Source: Metellina segmentata (Eukaryota > Arthropoda > Arachnida > Araneae > Tetragnathidae). Taken from it: a stretch of 64,000 nucleotides of DNA. The notes beneath the pieces were generated by a model. It was not told the DNA's origin and did not search any database. It saw only the letters and a program-made list of their open reading frames with translations. Position 1 is the first letter of the stretch; the number at the start of each line of letters is the position of its first letter. The stretch spans positions 55,771,573-55,835,572 of the forward strand of contig OX375873.1 in NCBI GenBank assembly GCA_947359465.1. Direction: 5' to 3'. The position numbers and the translations under genes are program-made. Positions 49,978-61,123 of this stretch are shown here, one piece after another.

Positions 49978-51484
49978 GATTCCCATAGAAACCACACCTG
50001 CCGAGCGACAAGGATGCAGAGCATTGCAATTTCAAAGCTCATCACCCAAGTTCTCAGGCTATGTAACTTCTAAGAGAAGTGAAATGTATTTTTGTATGAG
50101 ATCACTATGTGGGGTGTTTGTTACAAATATTAGAATTAAAAATTTATATTTGTGTGGGATTATCGAGTGGGGTGTTTGTTTCTACAAAGATTATTTAAAA
50201 TTATTTTTGTTTGAGATCACTGAAAGTGTGTTTGTTACTAATATTAGAATTTAAGTTTAACTTTGTTTGAGATGACCAAGTGGGGTGTTTATTACTTCGA
50301 AGAGGCGTTCAATTTTTTTTTTGAGTTCACTGAGAGGGGTTTTTGTTACAAAGATTCCCATAGAAACCACACCTGCCGAGCGACAAGGATGCAGAGCATT
50401 GCAATTTCAAAGCTCATCACCCAAGTTCTCAGGCTATGTAACTTCTAAGAGAAGTGAAATGTATTTTTTTATGTGATCACTGTGTAGGGTGTTTGTTTCT
50501 GAAATAAGAATTAAAATTTATATTTGTGTGGGATTATCGAGTGGGATGTTTGTTACTACAAATAGAATTAAAAATTATTTTTGATTGAGATCACTGAATG
50601 GGTGTTTGTTACTAAGATTAGAATTTAAATTTAGATTGTTTTGAGATCACCGAGTAGGGTGTTTATTACTACGAAGAGAATTAAATTTTTTTTTGTGTGT
50701 GAGAACACTGAGTGGGGTGTTTGTTATAAAGATTCCCATAGAAACCACACCTGCCGAGCGACAAGGATGCAGAGCATTGCCATTTCAAAGCTCATCACCC
50801 AAGTTCTCAGGCTATGTAACTTCTAAGAGAAGTGAAATGTATTCTTGTATGAGATCACTATGTGGGGTGTTTGTTACAAATATTAGAATTAAAAATTTAT
50901 ATTTGTGTGGGATTATCGAGTGGGATGTTTGTTACTACAAAGAGAATTAAAAATTATTTTTGATTGAGATCACTGAATGGGTGTTTGTTACTAAGATTAG
51001 AATTTAAGTTTAACTTTGTTTGAGATGACCAAGTGGTGTGTTTATTACTATGAAGAGGCGTTCAATTTTTTTTGTGTGAGATCACTGAGTATGTGTTTTG
51101 GTACAAAGATTCCCATAGAAACCACACCTGCCGAGCGACAAGGAGACAAAGCATTGCAATTTCAAAGGTCGTCATCCAAGTTCTCAGGCTATGTAACTTC
51201 TAAGAGAATTGAAATATATTTTTTATGAGATCACTGTGTGGGGTGTTTGTTACAAATATTAGAATTAAAATTTATATTTGTGTGGGATTATCGAGTGGGG
51301 TATTTGTTACTACGAATATTATTTAAAATTATTTTTGTGTGAGATCACGGAATGGGTGTTTGTTACTAAGATTAGAATTTAAATTTAGATTGGTTTGGGA
51401 TCACCGAGTGGGGTGTTTATTACTACGAAGAGAATTAAAATTTTTTTTTTGTGTAAGATCATTAAATGGGGTGTTTGTTACAAA

Positions 51485-51976
51485 GATTCCCATAGAAACC
51501 ACACTTGCCGAGCGACAAGGAGGCAGAGCATTGCAATTTTAAAGCTCATCACCCAAGTTCTCAGGCTATGTAACTTCTAAGAGAATTGAAATGTATTTTT
51601 GTATGAGATCACTGTGTGGGGTGTTTGTTACAAATATTAGAATTAAAAATTTATATTTGTGTGGGATTATCGAGTGGGGTGTTTGTTACTACAAATATTA
51701 TATAAAAAAAAATTTGTGTGAGATCACTGAAAGTGTGTTTGTTACAAATATTAGAATTAAAAATTTATATTTGTGTGGGATTATCGAGTGGGGTGTTTGT
51801 TTCTACAAAGATTATTTAAAATTATTTTTGTTTGAGATCACTGAAAGTGTGTTTGTTACTAATATTAGAATTTAAGTTTTACTTTGTTTGAGATGACCAA
51901 GTGGGATGTTTATTACTACGAAGAGGGGGTCAATTTTATATTTTTGTGTGAGATCAATGAGTGGGGTTGATACAAA
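51485..51976 (+). repeat. Expanded unit (492 bp), two extra subrepeats
   Basis: Subrepeat order is 1 (51605-51664), 2 (51665-51719), a 3/1 hybrid (51720-51778), 2 (51779-51833), 3 (51834-51889), then 4 and the V front half. The hybrid starts as subrepeat 3 (GAGATCACTGAAAGTG) and continues as subrepeat 1 (AAAAATTTATATTTGTG). The switch lies in a 24 bp stretch identical in both parents (51735-51758). An unequal exchange between subrepeats 3 and 1 explains the gain of about 115 bp. Confidence 0.92.
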
Positions 51977-52730
51977 GATTCCCATAGAAACCACACCTGC
52001 CGAGCGACAAGGAGGCAGAGCATTGCAATTTCAAAGCTCATCATCCAAGTTCTCAGGCTATATAACTTCTAAGAGAATTGAAATATATTTTTTTATGAGA
52101 TCACTGTGTAGGGTGTTTGTTACAAAAATAAGAATTAAAATTTATATTTGTGTGGGATTATCGTGTGGGATGTTTGTTACTACAAAGAGAATTAAAAATT
52201 ATTTTTGATTGAGATCACTGAATGGGTGTTTGTTACTAAGATTAGAATTTAAGTTTAACTTTGTTTGAGATGACCAAGTGGTGTGTTTATTACTATGAAG
52301 AGGCGTTCAATTTTTTTTGTGTGAGATCACAGAGTATGGGTTTTGGTACAAAGATTCCCATAGAAACCACACCTGCCGAGCGACAAGGAGACAAAGCATT
52401 GCAATTTCAAAGGTCGTCATCCAAGTTCTCAGGCTATGTAACTTCTAAGAGAATTGAAATATATTTTTTTATGAGATCACTGTGTGGGGTGTTTGTTACA
52501 AATATTAGAATTAAAATTTATATTTGTGTGGGATTATCGAGTGGGGTATTTGTTACTACGAATACTATTTAAAATTATTTTTGTGTGAGATCACGGAATG
52601 GGTGTTTGTTACTAAGATTAGAATTTAAATTTAGATTGGTTTGGGATCACCGAGTGGGGTGGTTATTACTACGAAGAGAATTAAAAAAATTTTTTTGTGT
52701 AAGATCATTAAATGGGGTGTTTGTTACAAA

Positions 52731-53223
52731 GATTCCCATAGAAACCACACTTGCCGAGCGACAAGGAGGCAGAGCATTGCAATTTTAAAGCTCATCACCC
52801 AAGTTCTCAGGCTATGTAACTTCTAAGAGAATTGAAATGTATTTTTGTATGAGATCACTGTGTGGGGTGTTTGTTACAAATATTAGAATTAAAAATTTAT
52901 ATTTGTGTGGGATTATCGAGTGGGGTGTTTGTTACTACAAATATTATATAAAAAAAAAATTTGTGTGAGATCACTGAAAGTGTGTTTGTTACAAATATTA
53001 GAATTAAAAATTTATATTTGTGTGGGATTATCGAGTGGGGTGTTTGTTTCTACAAAGATTATTTAAAATTATTTTTGTTTGAGATCACTGAAAGTGTGTT
53101 TGTTACTAATATTAGAATTTAAGTTTTACTTTGTTTGAGATGACCAAGTGGGGTGTTTATTACTACGAAGAGGGGGTCAATTTTATATTTTTGTGTGAGA
53201 TCAATGAGTGGGGTTGATACAAA
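52731..53223 (+). repeat. Expanded unit (493 bp), second copy
   Basis: It has the same 3/1 hybrid junction as 51485-51976, with one more A in the subrepeat 2 tail. The same junction means it was copied by HOR amplification, not created anew. Confidence 0.92.
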
Positions 53224-53977
53224 GATTCCCATAGAAACCACACCTGCCGAGCGACAAGGAGGCAGAGCATTGCAATTTCAAAGCTCATCATCCAAGTTCT
53301 CAGGCTATATAACTTCTAAGAGAATTGAAATATATTTTTTTATGAGATCACTGTGTAGGGTGTTTGTTACAAAAATAAGAATTAAAATTTATATTTGTGT
53401 GGGATTATCGTGTGGGATGTTTGTTACTACAAAGAGAATTAAAAATTATTTTTGATTGAGATCACTGAATGGGTGTTTGTTACTAAGATTAGAATTTAAG
53501 TTTAACTTTGTTTGAGATGACCAAGTGGTGTGTTTATTACTATGAAGAGGCGTTCAATTTTTTTTGTGTGAGATCACAGAGTATGGGTTTTGGTACAAAG
53601 ATTCCCATAGAAACCACACCTGCCGAGCGACAAGGAGACAAAGCATTGCAATTTCAAAGGTCGTCATCCAAGTTCTCAGGCTATGTAACTTCTAAGAGAA
53701 TTGAAATATATTTTTTTATGAGATCACTGTGTGGGGTGTTTGTTACAAATATTAGAATTAAAATTTATATTTGTGTGGGATTATCGAGTGGGGTATTTGT
53801 TACTACGAATACTATTTAAAATTATTTTTGTGTGAGATCACGGAATGGGTGTTTGTTACTAAGATTAGAATTTAAATTTAGATTGGTTTGGGATCACCGA
53901 GTGGGGTGGTTATTACTACGAAGAGAATTAAAAAAATTTTTTTGTGTAAGATCATTAAATGGGGTGTTTGTTACAAA

Positions 53978-54470
53978 GATTCCCATAGAAACCACACTTG
54001 CCGAGCGACAAGGAGGCAGAGCATTGCAATTTTAAAGCTCATCACCCAAGTTCTCAGGCTATGTAACTTCTAAGAGAATTGAAATGTATTTTTGTATGAG
54101 ATCACTGTGTGGGGTGTTTGTTACAAATATTAGAATTAAAAATTTATATTTGTGTGGGATTATCGAGTGGGGTGTTTGTTACTACAAATATTATATAAAA
54201 AAAAAATTTGTGTGAGATCACTGAAAGTGTGTTTGTTACAAATATTAGAATTAAAAATTTATATTTGTGTGGGATTATCGAGTGGGGTGTTTGTTTCTAC
54301 AAAGATTATTTAAAATTATTTTTGTTTGAGATCACTGAAAGTGTGTTTGTTACTAATATTAGAATTTAAGTTTTACTTTGTTTGAGATGACCAAGTGGGG
54401 TGTTTATTACTACGAAGAGGGGGTCAATTTTATATTTTTGTGTGAGATCAATGAGTGGGGTTGATACAAA
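53978..54470 (+). repeat. Expanded unit (493 bp), third copy
   Basis: Same junction and same A-run as the second copy. It is the last expanded unit of this block; the following V-G unit passes into an I unit at 55229. Confidence 0.92.
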
Positions 54471-54846
54471 GATTCCCATAGAAACCACACCTGCCGAGCG
54501 ACAAGGAGGCAGAGCATTGCAATTTCAAAGCTCATCATCCAAGTTCTCAGGCTATATAACTTCTAAGAGAATTGAAATATATTTTTTTATGAGATCACTG
54601 TGTAGGGTGTTTGTTACAAAAATAAGAATTAAAATTTATATTTGTGTGGGATTATCGAGTGGGATGTTTGTTACTACAAAGAGAATTAAAAATTATTTTT
54701 GATTGAGATCACTGAATGGGTGTTTGTTACTAAGATTAGAATTTAAGTTTAACTTTGTTTGAGATGACCAAGTGGTGTGTTTATTACTATGAAGAGGCGT
54801 TCAATTTTTTTTGTGTGAGATCACTGAGTATGGGTTTTGGTACAAA

Positions 54847-57800
54847 GATTCCCATAGAAACCACACCTGCCGAGCGACAAGGAGACAAAGCATTGCAATT
54901 TCAAAGCTCGTCATCCAAGTTCTCAGGCTATGTAACTTCTAAGAGAAGTGAAATGTATTTTCATATGAGATCACTATGTGGGGTGTTTGTTACAAATATT
55001 AGAATTAAAAATTTATATTTGTGTGGGATTATCGAGTGGGATGTTTGTTACTACAAAGAGAATTAAAAATTATTTTTGATTGAGATCACTGAATGGGTGT
55101 TTGTTACTAAGATTAGAATTTAAATTTAGATTGTTTTGAGATCACCGAATGGGGTGTTTATTACTACGAAAAGAATTAAAAAAAAATTTTTTGTGCGTGA
55201 GATCACTGAGTGGGGTGTTTGTTATAAAGATTCCCATAGAAACCACACCTGCCGAGCGACAAGGAGACAGAGCATTGCAATTTCAAAGCTCATCACCCAA
55301 GTTCTCAGGCTATGTAACTTCTAAGAGAAGTGAAATGTATTTTTGTATGAGATCACTATGTGGGGTGTTTGTTACAAATATTAGAATTAAAAATTTATAT
55401 TTGTGTGGGATTATCGAGTGGGGTGTTTGTTTCTACAAAGATTATTTAAAATTATTTTTGTTTGAGATCACTGAAAGTGTGTTTGTTACTAATATTAGAA
55501 TTTAAGTTTTACTTTGTTTGAGATGACCAAGTGGGGTGTTTATTACTAGGAAGAGGGGGTCAATTTTTTTTTTGTGTGAGATCAATGAGTGGGGTTGATA
55601 CAAAGATTCCCATAGAAACCACACCTGCCGAGCGACAAGGAGGCAGAGCATTGCAATTTCAAAGCTCATCATCCAAGTTCTCAGGCTATATAACTTCTAA
55701 GAGAATTGAAATATATTTTTTTATGAGATCACTGTGTAGGGTGTTTGTTACAAAAATAAAAATAAAAATTTATATTTGTGTGGGATTATCGAGTGGGATG
55801 TTTGTTACTACAAAGAGAATTAAAAATTATTTTTGATTGAGATCACTGAATGGGTGTTTGTTACTAAGATTAGAATTTAAATTAAGATTGTTTTGAGATC
55901 ACCGAGTGGGGTGTTTATTACTACGAAGAGAATTAAAAAATTTTGTGTGTGTGTGAGATCACTGAGTGGGGTGTTTGTTATAAAGATTCCCATAGAAACC
56001 ACACCTGCCGAGCGACAAGGATGCAGAGCATTGCAATTTCAAAGCTCATCACCCAAGTTCTCAGGCTATGTAACTTCTTAGAGAAGTGAAATGTATCTTT
56101 GTATGAGATCACTATGTGGGGTGTTTGTTACAAATATTAGAATTAAAAATTTATATTTGTGTGGGATTATCGAGTGGGGTGTTTGTTTCTACAAAGATTA
56201 TTTAAAATTATTTTTGTTTGAGATCACTGAAAGTGTGTTTGTTACTAATATTACAATTTAAGTTTAACTTTGTTTGAGATGACCAAGTGGTGTGTTTATT
56301 ACTATGAAGAGGCGTTCAATTTTTTTTGTGTGAGATCATTGAGTATGGGTTTTGGTACAAAGATTCCCATAGAAACCACACCTGCCGAGCGACAAGGAGA
56401 CAGAGCATTGCAATTTCAAAGCTCGTCATCCAAGTTCTCAGGCTATGTAACTTCTAAGAGAATTGAAATATATTTTTTTATGTAATCACTGTGTAGGGTG
56501 TTTGTTTCTGAAATAAGAATTAAAATTTATATTTGTGTGGGATTATCGAGTGGGATGTTTGTTACTACAAAGAGAAATAAAAATTATTTTTGATCGAGAT
56601 CACTGAATGGGTGTTTGTTACTAAGATTAGAATTTAAATTTAGATTGTTTTGAGATCACCGAGTGGGGTGTTTATTACTACGAAGAGAATTAAAAAAAAA
56701 TTTTGTGTGTGAAATCACTGAGTGGGGTGTTTGTTATAAAGATTCCCATAGAAACCACACCTGCCGAGCGACAAGGATGCAGAGCATTGCAATTTCAAAG
56801 CTCATCACCCAAGTTTTCAGGCTATGTAACTTCTAAGAGAATTGAAATATATTTTTTTATGTAATCACTGTGTAGGGTGTTTGTTTCTGAAATAAGAATT
56901 AAAATTTATATTTGTGTGGGATTATCGAGTGGGATGTTTGTTACTACAAAGAGAAATAAAAATTATTTTTGATCGAGATCACTGAATGGGTGTTTGTTAC
57001 TAAGATTAGAATTTAAATTTAGATTGTTTTGAGATCACCGAGTGGGGTGTTTATTACTACGAAGAGAATTAAAAAAATTTTTGTGTGTGAAATCACTGAG
57101 TGGGGTGTTTGTTATAAAGATTCCCATAGAAACCACACCTGCCGAGCGACAAGGATGCAGAGCATTGCAATTTCAAAGCTCATCACCCAAGTTCTCAGGC
57201 TATGTAACTTCTAAGAGAAGTGAAATGTATTTTTGTATGAGATCACTATGTGGGGTGTTTGTTACAAATATTAGAATTAAAAATTTATATTTGTGTGGGA
57301 TTATCGAGTGGGGTGTTTGTTTCTACAAAGATTATTTAAAATTATTTTTGTTTGAGATCACTGAAAGTGTGTTTGTTACTAATATTAGAATTTAAGTTTT
57401 ACTTTGTTTGAGATGACCAAGTGGGGTGTTTATTACTAGGAAGAGGGGGTCAATTTTTTTTTTGTGTGAGATCAATGAGTGGGGTTGATACAAAGATTCC
57501 CATAGAAACCACACCTGCCGAGCGACAAGGAGGCAGAGCATTGCAATTTCAAAGCTCATCATCCAAGTTCTCAGGCTATATAACTTCTAAGAGAATTGAA
57601 ATATATTTTTTTATGAGATCACTGTGTAGGGTGTTTGTTACAAAAATAAAAATAAAAATTTATATTTGTGTGGGATTATCCAGTTGGATGTTTGTTACTA
57701 CAAAGAGAATTAAAAATTATTTTTGATTGAGATCACTGAATGGGTGTTTGTTACTAAGATTAGAATTTAAATTAAGATTGTTTTGAGATCACCGAGTGGG

Positions 57801-59008
57801 GTGTTTATTACTACGAAGAGAATTAAAAAATTTTGTGTGTGTGTGAGATCACTAAGTGGGGTGTTTGTTATAAAGATTCCCATAGAAACCACACCTGCCG
57901 AGCGACAAGGATGCAGAGCATTGCAATTTCAAAGCTCATCACCCAAGTTCTCAGGCTATGTAACTTCTTAGAGAAGTGAAATGTATCTTTGTATGAGATC
58001 ACTATGTGGGGTGTTTGTTACAAATATTAGAATTAAAAATTTATATTTGTGTGGGATTATCGAGTGGGGTGTTTGTTTCTACAAAGATTATTTAAAATTA
58101 TTTTTGTTTGAGATCACTGAAAGTGTGTTTGTTACTAATATTACAATTTAAGTTTAACTTTGTTTGAGATGACCAAGTGGTGTATTTATTACTATGAAGA
58201 GCCGTTCAATTTTTTTTGTGTGAGATCATTGAGTATGGGTTTTGGTACAAAGATTCCCATAGAAACCACACCTGCCGAGCGACAAGGAGACAGAGCATTG
58301 CAATTTCAAAGCTCGTCATCCAAGTTCTCAGGCTATGTAACTTCTAAGAGAATTGAAATATATTTTTTTATGTAATCACTGTGTAGGGTGTTTGTTTCTG
58401 AAATAAGAATTAAAATTTATATTTGTGTGGGATTATCGAGTGGGATGTTTGTTACTACAAAGAGAAATAAAAATTATTTTTGATCGAGATCACTGAAAAG
58501 GTGTTTGTTACTAAGATTAGAATTTAAATTTAGATTGTTTTGAGATCACCGAGTTGGGTGTTTATTACTACGAAGAGAATTAAAAATTTTTTTGTGTGTG
58601 AAATCACTGAGTGGGGTGTTTGTTATAAAGATTCCCATAGAAACCACACCTGCCGAGCGACAAGGATGCAGAGCATTGCAATTTCAAAGCTCGTCATCCA
58701 AGTTCTCAGGCTATGTAACTTCTAAGAGAAGTGAAATGTATTTTCATATGAGATCACTATGTGGGGTGTTTGTTACAAATATTAGAATTAAAATTTATAT
58801 TTGTGTGGGATTATCGAGTGGGGTATTTGTTACAACGAATATTATTTAAAATTATTTTTGTGTGAGATCACGGAATGGGTGTTTGTTACTAAGATTAGAA
58901 TTTAAATTTAGATTGGTTTGGGATCACCGAGTGGGGTGTTTATTACTACGAAGAGAATTAAATTTTTTTTTTTTGTGTAAGATCATTAAATGGGGTGTTT
59001 GTTACAAA
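54847..59008 (+). repeat. G-I, then V-I-G-I-I and V-I-G-I block
   Basis: Cores are at 54847, 55229, 55605, 55985, 56362, 56741, 57119, 57495, 57875, 58252 and 58630. V-to-V is 1890 bp (55605 to 57495). The I units at 55985 and 57875 carry both CTTCTTAGAG and GTATCTTTG, as at 46588, and 46209-47343 aligns with 55605-56741 at a 9396-9398 bp offset. Units 54847 and 58630 share the unusual core tail GTATTTTCATATGAG. Confidence 0.87.
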
Positions 59009-59500
59009 GATTCCCATAGAAACCACACTTGCCGAGCGACAAGGAGGCAGAGCATTGCAATTTTAAAGCTCATCACCCAAGTTCTCAGGCTATGTAACTT
59101 CTAAGAGAATTGAAATGTATTTTTGTATGAGATCACTGTGTGGGGTGTTTGTTACAAATATTAGAATTAAAAATTTATATTTGTGTGGGATTATCGAGTG
59201 GGGTGTTTGTTACTACAAATATTATATAAAAAAAAATTTGTGTGAGATCACTGAAAGTGTGTTTGTTACAAATATTAGAATTAAAAATTTATATTTGTGT
59301 GGGATTATCGAGTGGGGTGTTTGTTTCTACAAAGATTATTTAAAATTATTTTTGTTTGAGATCACTGAAAGTGTGTTTGTTACTAATATTAGAATTTAAG
59401 TTTTACTTTGTTTGAGATGACCAAGTGGTATGTTTATTACTACGAAGAGGGGGTCAATTTTATATTTTTGTGTGAGATCAATGAGTGGGGTTGATACAAA
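59009..59500 (+). repeat. Expanded unit (492 bp), fourth copy
   Basis: It has the 3/1 hybrid subrepeat junction of the 51.5 kb block (about 59255-59280). The V core that follows has CAGATCATTGC in place of CAGAGCATTGC. Confidence 0.92.
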
Positions 59501-60254
59501 GATTCCCATAGAAACCACACCTGCCGAGCGACAAGGAGGCAGATCATTGCAATTTCAAAGCTCATCATCCAAGTTCTCAGGCTATATAACTTCTAAGAGA
59601 ATTGAAATATATTTTTTTATGAGATCACTGTGTAGGGTGTTTGTTACAAAAATAAGAATTAAAATTTATATTTGTGTGGGATTATCGAGTGGGATGTTTG
59701 TTACTACAAAGAGAATTAAAAATTATTTTTGATTGAGATCACTGAATGGGTGTTTGTTACTAAGATTAGAATTTAAGTTTAACTTTGTTTGAGATGACCA
59801 AGTGGTGTGTTTATTACTATGAAGAGGCGTTCAATTTTTTTTGTGTGAGATCACAGAGTATGGGTTTTGGTACAAAGATTCCCATAGAAACCACACCTGC
59901 CGAGCGACAAGGAGACAAAGCATTGCAATTTCAAAGGTCGTCATCCAAGTTCTCAGGCTATGTAACTTCTAAGAGAATTGAAATATATTTTTTTATGAGA
60001 TCACTGTGTGGGGTGTTTGTTACAAATATTAGAATTAAAATTTATATTTGTGTGGGATTATCGAGTGGGGTATTTGTTACTACGAATACTATTTAAAATT
60101 ATTTTTGTGTGAGATCACGGAATGGGTGTTTGTTACTAAGATTAGAATTTAAATTTAGATTGGTTTGGGATCACCGAGTGGGGTGTTTATTACTACGAAG
60201 AGAATTAAAATTTTTTTTTTGTGTAAGATCATTAAATGGGGTGTTTGTTACAAA

Positions 60255-60747
60255 GATTCCCATAGAAACCACACTTGCCGAGCGACAAGGAGGCAGAGCA
60301 TTGCAATTTTAAAGCTCATCACCTAAGTTCTCAGGCTATGTAACTTCTAAGAGAATTGAAATGTATTTTTGTATGAGATCACTGTGTGGGGTGTTTGTTA
60401 CAAATATTAGAATTAAAAATTTATATTTGTGTGGGATTATCGAGTGGGGTGTTTGTTACTACAAATATTATATAAAAAAAAAATTTGTGTGAGATCACTG
60501 AAAGTGCGTTTGTTACAAATATTAGAATTAAAAATTTATATTTGTGTGGGATTATCGAGTGGGGTGTTTGTTTCTACAAAGATTATTTAAAATTATTTTT
60601 GTTTGAGATCACTGAAAGTGTGTTTGTTACTAATATTAGAATTTAAGTTTTACTTTGTTTGAGATGACCAAGTGGGGTGTTTATTACTACGAAGAGGGGG
60701 TCAATTTTATATTTTTGTGTGAGATCAATGAGTGGGGTTGATACAAA
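60255..60747 (+). repeat. Expanded unit (493 bp), fifth copy
   Basis: Same junction again, with one private change (GAAAGTGCGTTTG for GAAAGTGTGTTTG near 60505). Confidence 0.92.
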
Positions 60748-61123
60748 GATTCCCATAGAAACCACACCTGCCGAGCGACAAGGAGGCAGAGCATTGCAAT
60801 TTCAAAGCTCATCATCCAAGTTCTCAGGCTATATAACTTCTAAGAGAATTGAAATATATTTTTTTATGAGATCACTGTGTAGGGTGTTTGTTACAAAAAT
60901 AAGAATTAAAATTTATATTTGTGTGGGATTATCGAGTGGGATGTTTGTTACTACAAAGAGAATTAAAAATTATTTTTGATTGAGATCACTGAATGGGTGT
61001 TTGTTACTAAGATTAGAATTTAAGTTTAACTTTGTTTGAGATGACCAAGTGGTGTGTTTATTACTATGAAGAGGCGTTCAATTTTTTTTGTGTGAGATCA
61101 CTGAGTATGGGTTTTGGTACAAA

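Larger units (their letters stand above)
47717..51484 (+). repeat. V-F-G-K-G then V-I-F-I-G block
   Basis: Cores are at 47717, 48089, 48465, 48843, 49220, 49596, 49978, 50353, 50731 and 51108. The first half contains the downstream copy of the 37.2-38.7 kb segment. The second half (49978, 50353, 50731) resembles 41311, 41686 and 42064, sharing TTACTTCGAAGAGG and CACTGAGAGGGG before the F core, an offset of 8667 bp. The block is a patchwork of two segments found separately upstream. Confidence 0.83.
51485..54846 (+). repeat. V-G-K trimer HOR of 1247 bp with expanded K interval
   Basis: Cores run K 51485, V 51977, G 52353, K 52731, V 53224, G 53600, K 53978, V 54471. V-to-V distances are exactly 1247 bp twice, made of 376 + 378 + 493 bp. 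The two copies starting at 51977 and 53224 are almost identical by eye and share TCGTGTGGG, TCACAGAGTATGGG and GGGGTGGTTATTAC. Each V arm has TTTTATATTTTTGTG in place of a plain T-run. The period is not a multiple of 377 because of the extra subrepeats. Confidence 0.92.
59009..61123 (+). repeat. Second V-G-K block with expanded units
   Basis: Cores run K 59009, V 59501, G 59877, K 60255, V 60748. V-to-V is again 1247 bp. Cores lie 7524 bp downstream of 51977, 52353, 52731 and 53224, so the block is a segmental copy of 51.5-54.8 kb. It keeps TCACAGAGTATGGG and the TTTTATATTTTTGTG V arm, but has GGGGTGTTTATTAC where the first block has GGTGGTTATTAC. Confidence 0.9.

Noticed and set aside
51485..61123. 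The exact 1247 bp and 7524 bp repeats as an assembly artefact
   Set aside because: Not fully excluded, but the copies differ by private substitutions (for example GGTGGTTATTAC versus GGTGTTTATTAC, TCGTGTGGG versus TCGAGTGGG, CAGATCATTGC), which a simple assembly duplication would not give.
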